64,000 nucleotides of DNA. It comes from Caulobacter henricii. GTDB taxonomy: Bacteria > Pseudomonadota > Alphaproteobacteria > Caulobacterales > Caulobacteraceae. Numbering within the stretch: position 1 is the stretch's first letter; every line of letters starts with the position of its first letter. Under the pieces are notes generated by a model. The model saw only the letters and a program-made list of their open reading frames with translations. It did not search any database and was not told the DNA's origin. Positions 45,036-54,311 of the stretch are shown here, in pieces. A program made the position numbers and the translations under genes. The stretch covers positions 1,736,001 to 1,800,000 of the forward strand of contig NZ_CP013002.1 of the NCBI RefSeq assembly GCF_001414055.1, written 5' to 3'.

Positions 45036-47458
45036 CGGCGCAGGAGATGGGGCGCACCGCGCTGGCCTCGCTGATTGCGGGGCTGGGATTTGCCCTGCTC
45101 GCCTATGTCGGCGTCGAGGTGCCCCGCGCCTACGGGCAGGTGACGCCGATCTGGCTGTCCAACGGCTTTGTCCTCGCCTGCCTACTCGCGGTCAATACGT
45201 CGCGCTGGCCCTGGATGCTGGCTGCGGCCCTGGCCGGGGCGCTGTTGGCAGGGGCCCATGCCGGCGACTCCCTGCTGGTCAATCTTGTACTAGCCCCGAG
45301 CAACATTGTTCAGATCTGGCTTTGCGCCTGGTCTACCCGCCGATTTTTGGGACGGGACATAGACCTGGGTCTGCCCAGGCATATGATCGGCTTTGTCGGC
45401 CTGGCCGGTTTTGCTGTGCCCCTGGTGACCGGGGTTATTGCCTCGCTCCTGCATACGGTGACCCGGGGTGGCGAGATCTGGACCAATATGGCCATCTGGG
45501 TTCTGGGCGACATTCTGGGCGTTTTGACCGTGACGCCGTGTATTCTGGTGCTGGTCCGGGCCAGGGCCAATCTCGCCGAGCGCAGTGTGACCCGCGAGGG
45601 GCTGGTGGCCCTTGCGGCCCTACTTCTGGTCACTACGGTTGTCTTCGCCCAGAGTCGTTATCCCTTACTGTTCGTGGTTCCGCCGGTGATGCTGCTGGTG
45701 GCTTCGCGGCTGGAAATTCTGGGGGGCGTTATCGGGGCGGCCATGGTGGCCATGATCGCTGTCGTCTTCACCATGGCCGGCCTCGGCCCCATCCATCTGA
45801 TCCACGGCTCGACCTCTGAACAGTCGATCATCCTCCAGGCCTTTCTGGCCGTGTCGATCTTCGTGAGCCTGCCGGTAGCCGCCTATCAGCGACAAAGGCG
45901 CGATATCCTCGATCGCATGGCCCAGGCCAGCGAAGCCGTCGCCCGAAGTGAAGCGCGCTATCGGCTGCTGACCGAGAATGCCCTCGATGTGATCGTCCAC
46001 AGCGACCTTGCCGGCCGGGTGACCTATATGTCGCCCTCCGTCGTCGCCGTGCTCGGCTATACGGCCGAAGAATTGACCGGCGGGCGTCCGATCGAGCTCG
46101 TTCACCCAGACTATGTGAAGGCCGTGGTCTCTATCAGCCAGGCGCGGGTTGAAGGCCGAAGCGAAGGTTATCCCGACCGCATCGAGTATCTGGCCTTTCG
46201 CAAGGATGGCACGCCCATCTGGCTGGAATCACGTCCGACCCTGGCCCTGGATCCCGTCAGCGGCAAGAAGATCGGCCTGACCGACGTGGTCCGTGACATC
46301 ACCGCGCGCAAGGCCCTGGAGCAGGAGCTGCGCGAAGCCCGCGCCACCGCCGAGGCCGCCGCGGCCGCCAAGGGCGAGTTCCTGGCCAATATGAGCCATG
46401 AGCTGCGCACGCCCCTGACGGCCGTGATCGGCTTTGCCAATCTCGTCGACGAGCAGCCGAACCTGGCGAGCGAAACGCGCCGTCATGTCAGCCGGATTGT
46501 CGATGGCGGCCGGTCGCTTCTGGCGACCATCAATGACATCCTGGACTTTTCCAAGCTTGAGGCCGGCCAGATGGAGATCCGGCCGCGTTCAGTAGCGGTG
46601 GCGGAACTGGCGCGCGAGGCTCTGGATATCTTCAGCCTGCAGGCGTCCGACAAGGGTCTGGCCCTGACCAGCGAGGGGTTTGAGGCCCTGCCGGACCAGC
46701 TTTGGCTTGATCCCGAGCGCCTGCGGCAGGTCCTGCTCAACCTGATCGGCAATGCCATCAAGTTCACCGAGACCGGTGGGGTGACCCTGAGTCTCGGCTA
46801 TGCAGCGGACACCGAAAGGCTTTCGGTGGCGGTCAGGGATACTGGCCAGGGCATCGCCGAGACAGACATGAAGTTGCTGTTCATGCGCTTCTCCCAGGTC
46901 GACGCCTCGATCCGTCGCCAGCATGGTGGCACTGGCCTTGGGCTGGCGATCTCCAAGGGGCTGGTGGAAGCCATGGGCGGTCAGATCGGCGTTGAAAGCC
47001 GGCTGGGGGAAGGCTCCTGTTTCCGGTTCGACCTCAGCGCGCCCGTACCGATTGACGGCCTGTCGGAGGGTGAGGAGCCTGTCCTGACTCTGCCTCCGGC
47101 CTGCCGGGTGCTGGTGGTCGATGACAATGCGACCAATCGCGAACTGGTCCGGACGATCCTGGAGGCCTTCGGGGCCAAGGTCAGCGAGGCGGCAGACGGC
47201 GAAGAGGGTGTCAGCGCCGCCGAAGGCGAGACCTTTGACGTCATCCTGATGGATCTGCGCATGCCTCGCCTCGACGGCGTCCAGGCGGCGGAAAGGATCC
47301 GCAGCGGGGCGGGGCCCAGCGCCCATTGCCCGATCATCGCCTTTTCGGCCGATGTCAGTTCGGGCCCGCCCGGAGTGCCGTTTGACGGTTCGGTATCCAA
47401 GCCGATGACGGTCGCGTCCCTGGTCGGTGCAATCTCGGCGGCCATGGTGGCGGCCTAG
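45026..47458 (+). CDS. Hybrid sensor histidine kinase, MASE1-PAS-HisKA-HATPase-REC
   Basis: This encodes 810 residues. A MASE1-type membrane sensor fills about 10-290, with many helices and IWLSNGFVLACLLAVN. A PAS domain is at about 310-430 (YRLLTENALDVIVHSD), then HisKA with the phospho-accepting His 458 in MSHELRTPLTAVIGF. HATPase has NLIGNAIKFTETG and GGTGLGLAISKG. A receiver domain has the phospho-acceptor Asp 743 in VILMDLRMPRLDG. GTG at 45026, after GAAAGAGG, is preferred; an ATG at 45047 is an alternative. The gene overlaps the I78 lipoprotein. No separate response regulator is adjacent, so it may act on a remote phosphotransfer protein. Confidence 0.88.
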   Translation: MRLAAQEMGRTALASLIAGLGFALLAYVGVEVPRAYGQVTPIWLSNGFVLACLLAVNTSRWPWMLAAALAGALLAGAHAGDSLLVNLVLAPSNIVQIWLCAWSTRRFLGRDIDLGLPRHMIGFVGLAGFAVPLVTGVIASLLHTVTRGGEIWTNMAIWVLGDILGVLTVTPCILVLVRARANLAERSVTREGLVALAALLLVTTVVFAQSRYPLLFVVPPVMLLVASRLEILGGVIGAAMVAMIAVVFTMAGLGPIHLIHGSTSEQSIILQAFLAVSIFVSLPVAAYQRQRRDILDRMAQASEAVARSEARYRLLTENALDVIVHSDLAGRVTYMSPSVVAVLGYTAEELTGGRPIELVHPDYVKAVVSISQARVEGRSEGYPDRIEYLAFRKDGTPIWLESRPTLALDPVSGKKIGLTDVVRDITARKALEQELREARATAEAAAAAKGEFLANMSHELRTPLTAVIGFANLVDEQPNLASETRRHVSRIVDGGRSLLATINDILDFSKLEAGQMEIRPRSVAVAELAREALDIFSLQASDKGLALTSEGFEALPDQLWLDPERLRQVLLNLIGNAIKFTETGGVTLSLGYAADTERLSVAVRDTGQGIAETDMKLLFMRFSQVDASIRRQHGGTGLGLAISKGLVEAMGGQIGVESRLGEGSCFRFDLSAPVPIDGLSEGEEPVLTLPPACRVLVVDDNATNRELVRTILEAFGAKVSEAADGEEGVSAAEGETFDVILMDLRMPRLDGVQAAERIRSGAGPSAHCPIIAFSADVSSGPPGVPFDGSVSKPMTVASLVGAISAAMVAA

Positions 47459-47470
47459 ATGCGCTGAGGC

Positions 47471-49342
47471 TCAGGCTTCGGCCTCGGCCAGGTCTTCAGC
47501 CAGGGTCATCCAGGTCGCTTCTGCTTCGTCGAGCTTCGACTTCGCCGTTTCACGACGCTTGGTCAGTTCGGCCAGCTTGGTGGGGTTCTTGTAGAGCTGG
47601 GGATCGGCGAGCTGGGCGTCGAATTCGGCGACCTGGCGGGTCGTGCGGGTGACGACCTGCTCGGCGGCCTCGATCTTGCGCTTCAGGGGCTCGATGGCGA
47701 CGGTCTTGCGTGGCGGGGCGGCGGGAACGTCCAGCTTGGCCGGATCCCGGGCAACCTGGGTCGGCTTGACCGCCTGCTTGGCGCGATCCAGCACGAACCT
47801 GGCATAGTCGTCCATGTCGCCGTCGAACGGCTTGACCGTGCCGTCGGCGGCCAGCCACAGGCGGTCGGCGACCAGTTCCATCAGCGAGCGGTCGTGGGTG
47901 ATCAGTATGACCGCGCCTTCATAGTCATTGAGCGCGTCCAGCAGGGCCCGGCGGCTGTCGATGTCCAGGTGGTTGGTCGGCTCGTCGAGGATCAGCATGT
48001 GCGGCGCATCCATCGCCACCATGTTGAGCAGTAGACGGGCCCGTTCGCCGCCGGACAGGTTGGCGACCGTGGTCTCCTGCTTGTCGAAGCCCAGGCCGAA
48101 CTGGGCCAGCTTCGAGCGGCGCGAGGATTCCGAGGCGTCCGGCATGGCCCGGCGGATGATTTCCAGCGGGGTGTCTTCTGGATCCATGGCCTCGATCTGG
48201 TGCTGGTGGAACCAGCCGACCTTCATCTTGCGGTCGCGGTGGAACTCGCCGGACTGCACGCCGAGGGCCCCGGCGATCATCTTGGCGAAGGTCGACTTGC
48301 CCGCGCCATTGACGCCCAGCAGGCCGATCCGGTCGTCCAGGTCCATGCGCAGGTTGAGGTTCTTGAGGATCGACCGGCCTTGCTCATAGCCCACATTGGC
48401 CCGCTCCAGCCGGATGAGCGGCGGCGGCAGGGGGCGGGGGGGCGAGGGCAGGGTGAAGGGCGCGACGCGCTCCTCGATCGTGGTCGCGACGGGCTCCATC
48501 TTGGCCAGTCGCTTCATTCGCGACTGGGCCTGGGCCGCCTTCGAGGCCTTGGCCTTGAAGCGGTCGACGAAGGACTGCAGGTGGGCGCGCTCGGCATCCT
48601 GCTTGGCCTTGGCCGAGAGCTGCAGGCGGGCCTTTTCGGCCCGGCGCTTTTCGAAATCGTCGTAGCCGCCGGTGTAGAGCTCCAGCTTGCCGCCGGCCAG
48701 GTGCAGCATGTGGGTACAGCTGTTGTTGAGCAGTTCGCGGTCGTGGCTGACGATCAGGGCCGTGTGCGGGTACTTCTGCAGCCGGGCTTCCAGCCACAGG
48801 GCGCCTTCGAGGTCGAGATAGTTGGTCGGTTCGTCGAGCAGCAGCATGTCCGGCTCGGCGAACAGGGCGGCGGCCAGGGCGACGCGCATCCGCCAGCCCC
48901 CCGAGAACTCGGCCATCGGCCTCTGCAGGTCATCCTGGGAGAAGCCCAGGCCAGACAGGATTTCCGAGGCCTTGGCTGGTGCCGCATCGGAGTCGATCTC
49001 GATCAGGCGGGCCCAGATCTCGCCCATTTCCTCTGGCGGGGCGTCCTCCAGCCGGGTCAGAAGGCTGTGACGTTCCTCGTCGGCCTCAAGCACCGTGGCC
49101 AGGAGTGAGACCGGCGTGGCGGGGTGCTCCTGGTCGACCGAACCGATGCGCGCCGTTTTGGGCAGGCTGATTTCGTCGTCGCTGGCGGCGAGCTGGCCCA
49201 GGATGAGCTTGAACAGGGTGGACTTGCCCACGCCGTTGCGGCCGATCAGACCCACCTTCGCCCCCGGCGGCAGGCTGACGCTGGCATGGTCGAAAAACTT
49301 CCGTCCCCAGGCGTTGAAGGTCAGGTCTTTGATCTGAAGCAT
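47471..49342 (-). CDS. ABC-F family ATPase (Uup/YheS-like)
   Basis: This 623-residue protein has two ABC domains. Domain 1 has GRNGVGKSTLF, the linker QDDLQRPMAEFSGGWRMR and MLLLDEPTNYLDLE. Domain 2 has GVNGAGKSTFAK, NLSGGERARLLL and LILDEPTNHLDID. The stretch between them is helical and basic, and the C-terminus is a coiled-coil (about 545-623). ABC-F proteins act on ribosomes instead of transporting. The exact subtype (Uup, YheS or EttA-like) is not settled; the C-terminal coiled coil favours Uup or YheS. Resistance to ribosome drugs is not indicated. Confidence 0.92.
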   Translation of the reverse strand: MLQIKDLTFNAWGRKFFDHASVSLPPGAKVGLIGRNGVGKSTLFKLILGQLAASDDEISLPKTARIGSVDQEHPATPVSLLATVLEADEERHSLLTRLEDAPPEEMGEIWARLIEIDSDAAPAKASEILSGLGFSQDDLQRPMAEFSGGWRMRVALAAALFAEPDMLLLDEPTNYLDLEGALWLEARLQKYPHTALIVSHDRELLNNSCTHMLHLAGGKLELYTGGYDDFEKRRAEKARLQLSAKAKQDAERAHLQSFVDRFKAKASKAAQAQSRMKRLAKMEPVATTIEERVAPFTLPSPPRPLPPPLIRLERANVGYEQGRSILKNLNLRMDLDDRIGLLGVNGAGKSTFAKMIAGALGVQSGEFHRDRKMKVGWFHQHQIEAMDPEDTPLEIIRRAMPDASESSRRSKLAQFGLGFDKQETTVANLSGGERARLLLNMVAMDAPHMLILDEPTNHLDIDSRRALLDALNDYEGAVILITHDRSLMELVADRLWLAADGTVKPFDGDMDDYARFVLDRAKQAVKPTQVARDPAKLDVPAAPPRKTVAIEPLKRKIEAAEQVVTRTTRQVAEFDAQLADPQLYKNPTKLAELTKRRETAKSKLDEAEATWMTLAEDLAEAEA

Positions 49343-49438
49343 TTGTAAGGACGACTACGCGGCGGGTTGGCGGGGAGGAAGCGCCCGGCTATAAGCCCGC
49401 AACCTCCCAATTCACAACTTTATGTGTGAGATATCTTC

Positions 49439-49858
49439 GTGACCGAACGCACCTTCTCGATCCTCAAGCCGGACGCCACGCGTCGCAACCTGACCGGCGC
49501 CATCAATGCGGTGATCGAGGCCGCCGGCCTGCGCATCGTCGCCCAGCGCCGCGTGCATCTCACCGATGCCCAAGCCAAGAAGTTCTACGAAGTGCACGCC
49601 GAGCGTCCGTTCTACGGCGAACTGGTCGGCCAGATGACCGCTGAGCCGGTCGTGGTTCAGGTTCTGCAAGGTGACAACGCCGTCGCCCGCTACCGCGAAG
49701 TCATGGGCGCCACCAACCCGGCCAATGCCGACGAGGGCACCATCCGCAAGCAGTTCGCCCTGTCGATCGGCGAAAACTCGGTCCACGGTTCGGACAGCCT
49801 GGAGAACGCCGCGATCGAGATCGCCCAGTTCTTCACGGAAGACCAGATCGTCGGCTAA
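49439..49858 (+). CDS. ndk: Nucleoside diphosphate kinase
   Basis: Ndk moves the gamma-phosphate between nucleoside triphosphates through a His intermediate. The 139-residue protein begins with [19 protein letters not shown]. It also has [34 protein letters not shown] and the active His in [17 protein letters not shown]. It starts with GTG, has a strong terminator 45 bp downstream and stands alone between convergently or divergently placed neighbours. Confidence 0.97.
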   Translation: MTERTFSILKPDATRRNLTGAINAVIEAAGLRIVAQRRVHLTDAQAKKFYEVHAERPFYGELVGQMTAEPVVVQVLQGDNAVARYREVMGATNPANADEGTIRKQFALSIGENSVHGSDSLENAAIEIAQFFTEDQIVG

Positions 49859-49902
49859 GCTTTTCGCGCCGGCAGGTATTGTCGGGTCGAATAGATCTTG
49901 AG

Positions 49903-49933
49903 AAGCGGCGTGGCTGAAGGCCACGCCGCTTTT
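49903..49933 (+). terminator. Intrinsic terminator of ndk
   Basis: The 12 bp perfect stem AAGCGGCGTGGC / GCCACGCCGCTT with a 5-base TGAAG loop is followed by T-rich sequence (TTTTCTTA). Confidence 0.88.
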
Positions 49934-50023
49934 CTTATGCCTGGATGCCGTTTTCAGCGTATGCTGGCCGCCTTCCGCTCCCCCGGCTTCGTCTGGTGAC
50001 CGAAGGGACGGAGTACAGGCCAA

Positions 50024-51088
50024 GTGAGTGATAACGGCGAGCAGATCGAGCAATTGCTCAGCAGCCCAGACCTGGCCGGCGTTCTCGAAAGCGATGGCTT
50101 CCGGCAGTTTCTCGATCAGGTGCCGATCGCGATCGCCGTGTCGGAACTGCAGCCGGACGAACGGATCGTCTACGCCAACATCGAATTCGAGCGCCTGAGT
50201 GGTCAGGCAAGCGCCGATCTTGAGGGCAAGTGCTGGAAGGCTCTGCTGGGCCGCTCAGCAGATGCGGAGGATGATGGCGCACTGAGTGACGCCGTCCTCG
50301 AGGACCAGGACTATATCGGCGTCTTCTCCTTTGCGCACAGCCAGGGCGTCGAAGCCGTCGACGCCTGGTCGAACATCATCCAGGACAATGCAGGCATCGC
50401 GGTGTTTCGAATGCTTGCCCTGGTGGGAGCAAGCCATCGTGGCTCCGATCGCACCGAATTCGAGCAGCGCATTCTGGACAAGGACGTGTTGCTGCGCGAG
50501 CTGCAGCATCGGGTTGCCAACAATCTGCAGATGATCACGGCCCTGATCCGGATTGAGGCGCGCAATGTACCCGAGGACGCTCAGGACGAACGGTTCGGTC
50601 GACTTGCCGGACGGGTCGAGGCTCTGGGTCTGCTCTATCGTTCGCTGTCAGATGCGGGGCAGGCAGAGACCGTCGATCTGGGCGTCTATCTCAGCGAAAT
50701 CGCTTCTGCTGTCATGCGGGCTCATGCGGCGGAAGGGATTCACCTCAATCTTCAGGTCGATACGTGGCCGGTCTCGATCAATGTGGCGATGCCGGCGGGC
50801 CTGGTGGTCAACGAGCTGCTGACCAATGCCCTCAAGCACGCCTTCAAGGGGCGTGAAGGCGGAACGATCACCCTGCACAGCCTGGTCGACGAAGACGGTT
50901 GCCGCGTTGTCGTCTCGGATGACGGGGTCGGCCTGCTGCCGGACCAGACCTGGCCAAGGCCGGGGAAGCTCAGCAACATGATCGTCCAGTCCCTGCGCAA
51001 GAACGCCCACGCGAAAGTCGAGGTCAGCGGCGAGCCTGGCGGGGGTATGCGTGTGACCATCGTCTTCACCCGCGCCAACGCCCTCTAA
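50024..51088 (+). CDS. Cytoplasmic PAS-HWE/HisKA_2-type sensor histidine kinase
   Basis: This 354-residue soluble protein has an N-terminal PAS domain at about 25-135 (FLDQVPIAIAVSELQ, VYANIEFERLSGQAS, EGKCWKALLG). The DHp-like helix LLRELQHRVANNLQMI places the His at 162, as in the HWE/HisKA_2 group of alphaproteobacteria. The ATPase domain has VVNELLTNALKHAF and VSDDGVGLLPDQT. This kinase class often feeds the general stress response through PhyR or through single-domain receivers; no PhyR or NepR is seen in the window. The start is GTG. It is likely a single gene on its own. Confidence 0.85.
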   Translation: MSDNGEQIEQLLSSPDLAGVLESDGFRQFLDQVPIAIAVSELQPDERIVYANIEFERLSGQASADLEGKCWKALLGRSADAEDDGALSDAVLEDQDYIGVFSFAHSQGVEAVDAWSNIIQDNAGIAVFRMLALVGASHRGSDRTEFEQRILDKDVLLRELQHRVANNLQMITALIRIEARNVPEDAQDERFGRLAGRVEALGLLYRSLSDAGQAETVDLGVYLSEIASAVMRAHAAEGIHLNLQVDTWPVSINVAMPAGLVVNELLTNALKHAFKGREGGTITLHSLVDEDGCRVVVSDDGVGLLPDQTWPRPGKLSNMIVQSLRKNAHAKVEVSGEPGGGMRVTIVFTRANAL

Positions 51089-51113
51089 GTGTCCTCGTGC
51101 GACCTGACGAGCC

Positions 51114-51752
51114 CTAGGCCACCAGACGGGTCGTCCGCGCTGGTCCGGGCCCGAAGCGCTTCCAGCTGGCATAGGCAATGATCCCGAGGATTACCGCGGC
51201 GAGCGCAAGGGCCACGCCCGCCAATGGATCAGTCAGGAGCAGTTCCAGATTGCGGGCGGCCATATAGCCCGGGGCGAGCATGGCTATGACCCAGAGCGGC
51301 GCGGTCAGGACGCTGGCGGCCTGGAAGGCCCAGGGCCGCGATCGGGTCATGCCCGCCACGATCGGAATGAACGGGCGAACCGGGCCCATGAAGCGTGCCA
51401 GGGCGATGGCAATGATCCCGTGCCGCCGCGAGACCAGCTTGGCGCGGGCCAGCAGCCGTCGGTGACCGGCCAGCAGGCCGTTGGCGAGCCGCCGGGCTCC
51501 AAGACCCCGGCCAAGCAGATAGGACAGGCCGTCGCCGATGATGGCCCCGGCGCTGCACCAAAGGATCGCTTCGACCGGATGCAGAACACCCTGGGCCACC
51601 AGGGCACCGGCCATGACCATGACTGCCACAATGGGGATCAGCAGTCCGACCAGCAGGAGAGCCTCCAGCAGGGTCAGGACGAACAAGGCCAGCCCTGCCC
51701 AGAGGCTGTTCTGGGCGATCGTCTCGGTCAGTTGGGGCAGGAGCGATTCCAT
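51114..51752 (-). CDS. DedA/SNARE-associated (VTT domain) membrane protein
   Basis: This 212-residue protein has DedA blocks: SLWAGLALFVLTLLEALLLVG with acidic residues, IIGDGLSYLLGRGLG and the SRRHGIIAIALARFMGPVRPFIP motif, followed by C-terminal helices. DedA proteins are half-transporter-like and affect the proton motive force, envelope integrity and undecaprenyl-phosphate recycling. The ATG at 51752 gives the usual family start; in-frame codons further upstream are doubtful. It is divergent from the DUF1275 gene, with 154 bp between the chosen starts. Confidence 0.88.
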   Translation of the reverse strand: MESLLPQLTETIAQNSLWAGLALFVLTLLEALLLVGLLIPIVAVMVMAGALVAQGVLHPVEAILWCSAGAIIGDGLSYLLGRGLGARRLANGLLAGHRRLLARAKLVSRRHGIIAIALARFMGPVRPFIPIVAGMTRSRPWAFQAASVLTAPLWVIAMLAPGYMAARNLELLLTDPLAGVALALAAVILGIIAYASWKRFGPGPARTTRLVA

Positions 51753-51906
51753 GACGCCATTCTGACCCCGAATAGTGACAACTCCCTGACCCTGGATGGT
51801 TATCAATTCGAAGCGCGACATTCGGTCTCGCCGGGTCCGCCCCATTTGCGTCACAGATCGGGTGCGGCTGGGCCCAGGCGGGACAGCCTGTTCACGGAGG
51901 CTCACC

Positions 51907-52551
51907 TTGAAGGACTATGCCGGGCGTGATGTAGCCCTTGCGGCGGCTCTTTCCGGGGTGGCCGGTTATGTCGACGCCATCGGTTTCCTGAAGCTGGGCG
52001 GCTTCTTTGTGTCGTTCATGAGTGGCAACTCGACGCGACTGGGGGTCGGTCTGGCCACCGGCCATGTCGCGGCGGCCCTGACGGCCCTGGGTCTGATCGG
52101 CCTCTTTGTGGCCGGGGTGGTGCTGGGCGCACTTGTCGCCCGACGGGTGGGCGAAGACCGACGGTCCGCGGTCATGGCTCTGGTGGCCGGTCTGCTGATC
52201 AGCGCTGCGATCTTGATCATGATGGGGCTGGACGGCCCGGGCGTAGCGGCGATGGTCCTGGCCATGGGGGCCGAGAACGCGGTCTTCCAGCGCAATGGCG
52301 ATGTCGGCGTCGGCCTGACCTATATGACCGGGGCCCTGGTCAAGGCCGGGCAAAGGATCGCTGCGGCCCTGACTGGCGGTGAGCGCTGGGCCTGGGTCCC
52401 GTTCTGCCTGCTCTGGACCGGCCTGACCCTCGGCGGAGCCCTCGGCGCGGCGGCCTATCTGAAGTTTGGCGTCATGGCCCTGTGGGGCGCGGCCCTGGTC
52501 GTCACGGGCCTGGCCGTGGCCCGCTATCGCTTCGAGAAGGCTTCAGCCTAG
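51907..52551 (+). CDS. DUF1275 (YoaK-like) membrane protein
   Basis: This 214-residue protein shows AALSGVAGYVDAIGFLKLGGFFVSFMSGN near the N-terminus, a diagnostic DUF1275 block, and then about six helices. The TTG at 51907 is chosen because GGAGG lies 6 bp before it. The role of the family is not established. Its last 9 bases overlap purN, which is convergent. Confidence 0.85.
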   Translation: MKDYAGRDVALAAALSGVAGYVDAIGFLKLGGFFVSFMSGNSTRLGVGLATGHVAAALTALGLIGLFVAGVVLGALVARRVGEDRRSAVMALVAGLLISAAILIMMGLDGPGVAAMVLAMGAENAVFQRNGDVGVGLTYMTGALVKAGQRIAAALTGGERWAWVPFCLLWTGLTLGGALGAAAYLKFGVMALWGAALVVTGLAVARYRFEKASA

Positions 52552-53127
52552 GCCCAGGCAGAAGGCAGCGAGGGTCTCGGGGTAAAGCCTGTGCTCCTGC
52601 TCCAGGACCCGCAGGGCCAGGGCGTGTTCGTCATCGCCGGGCAGGATGGGCACGCGGGCCTGGCCCAGGATGGGACCCTCATCAACACCGGCCGTGACCA
52701 GATGGACGGTACAACCAGCCTCGGCCTCGCCTGCGGCCAGGGCCCGGGCATGAGTGTCCAGGCCCGGATAGGCGGGCAGCAGGGAAGGGTGGATGTTCAG
52801 CATCCGTCCGGCCCAGGCATCGACCAGGAAGGGCGTCAGGATGCGCATATAGCCCGCCAGTGCGATGACCTGGATGCCCCGCGACCGCAGGGCGGCGTCT
52901 ATGGCGCGTTCATGGGCCTCACGGTCCTTGCCGAACGGCTTCTGGTCTACGCAAAGCGCCTCAATCCCGGCCGCCTGGGCCGTGGCAAGACCGCCGGCCT
53001 CCGGTTTGTTGGCCAGGACCAGGCTGATCTCGAAAGGGCAGTCCCCGGCCAGGGTCGACCGAACCAGGGCTTCCATGTTGGTGCCCCGTCCGGAGATGAA
53101 AACAGCCACCTTGGTCTTCGAGGCCAT
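52543..53127 (-). CDS. purN: Phosphoribosylglycinamide formyltransferase
   Basis: PurN transfers formyl from 10-formyl-THF in the third purine step. The 194-residue protein has VAVFISGRGTNMEALV, MRILTPFLVDAW, the active-site NIHPSLLPAYPGLDTH (His and neighbours) and GCTVHLVTAGVDEGPIL. ATG at 53127 gives the family N-terminus. It follows purM by 44 bp on the minus strand, as expected, giving the purMN pair. Confidence 0.95.
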   Translation of the reverse strand: MASKTKVAVFISGRGTNMEALVRSTLAGDCPFEISLVLANKPEAGGLATAQAAGIEALCVDQKPFGKDREAHERAIDAALRSRGIQVIALAGYMRILTPFLVDAWAGRMLNIHPSLLPAYPGLDTHARALAAGEAEAGCTVHLVTAGVDEGPILGQARVPILPGDDEHALALRVLEQEHRLYPETLAAFCLGLG

Positions 53128-53171
53128 CAGGACCACCCCATCCATCTCCCGCAAGGGGAGAGGGCCCAAAC

Positions 53172-54197
53172 CTAGCCCGCGACCAGCTGGCCGCAGATGA
53201 AGGCGTCCTCGCCGGCATTGAGCAGGGCGGCCAGCACGGGTTCGGCATCGCTTGACGCCACCACCAGAATGAAGCCGACGCCACAGTTGAAGGTTCGGCG
53301 CAGTTCGTGATCCGAGATGCCCCCGACCTCCTGCAGCCAGGCGAACACGGGGGGCAGGGGCCAGGCGTTCCAGTCAAACTCGGGAACCAGGCCCTGGGCG
53401 ATACAGCGTGGCGGGTTTTCGATCAGGCCGCCGCCCGTGATGTGGGCCCCGCCCTTGACGCGGCCTGACTGCAGCAGGGGCAGGATCGACTTCACATAGA
53501 TCCGGGTCGGGGCCATCAGGGCTTCGGCCAGGGTCTTGCCGTCTTCGAAGGGAGCCGGGGCGTCCCAGGTCAGACCCGAGCGCTCAACCACCCGACGGAC
53601 CAGCGAATAGCCGTTGGAATGGGGACCGGAAGAGCCCACGCCGATGATGATGTCGCCGGCCCTCTGCTTGTCGAGCTTGGGCAGGACACCGTCGCGCTCG
53701 ACGGCACCGACCGAGAAGCCGGCCAGGTCATATTCACCGTCGCTGTACATGCCCGGCATTTCGGCGGTTTCGCCGCCGACCAGGGCCGCGCCGGCCAGCT
53801 TGCAGCCTTCGGCAATGCCCGCGACCACGCTGGTGGCGGTGGCCAGGTCCAGCTTGCCGGTCGCGAAATAGTCCAGGAACAGCAGGGGTTCGGCCCCCTG
53901 GGCCAGCAGGTCGTTGACGCACATGGCCACCAGATCGATGCCGACCGAGCCATGCATCTTGGCGTCGATGGCGATCCGCAGCTTGGTGCCGACGCCATCC
54001 GTGGTGGAAACCAGCAGGGGATCGTCATAGCCGGCGGCCTTCAGGTCGAACAGGGCACCGAAACCGCCAAGGCCGCCATCGGCACCGGGGCGGCGCGTGG
54101 CCTTGGCCAGGGGTTTGATCGCTTCAACCAGGGCGTTGCCGGCATCAATATCAACGCCCGCCTGGGCGTAGGTGAGGCCGCTCTGCTGATCGCTCAT
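53172..54197 (-). CDS. purM: Phosphoribosylformylglycinamidine cyclo-ligase
   Basis: PurM closes the imidazole ring to give aminoimidazole ribonucleotide. The 341-residue protein has [56 protein letters not shown] and [14 protein letters not shown]. The ATG at 54197 is used because the conserved domain begins there; the frame stays open well upstream without homology. It leads the purM-purN pair. Confidence 0.96.
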   Translation of the reverse strand: MSDQQSGLTYAQAGVDIDAGNALVEAIKPLAKATRRPGADGGLGGFGALFDLKAAGYDDPLLVSTTDGVGTKLRIAIDAKMHGSVGIDLVAMCVNDLLAQGAEPLLFLDYFATGKLDLATATSVVAGIAEGCKLAGAALVGGETAEMPGMYSDGEYDLAGFSVGAVERDGVLPKLDKQRAGDIIIGVGSSGPHSNGYSLVRRVVERSGLTWDAPAPFEDGKTLAEALMAPTRIYVKSILPLLQSGRVKGGAHITGGGLIENPPRCIAQGLVPEFDWNAWPLPPVFAWLQEVGGISDHELRRTFNCGVGFILVVASSDAEPVLAALLNAGEDAFICGQLVAG

Positions 54198-54311
54198 TCG
54201 CTTGCTCTGGTCTAGTTGAGGACGCCAACGCGCCTTCAATTCGCGGAAATCTGCGCCCCGGGGCTGCTTGACGCTTGCAGACTCGGGGGTGCGCGAGGCT
54301 ATTAGCAGCCG

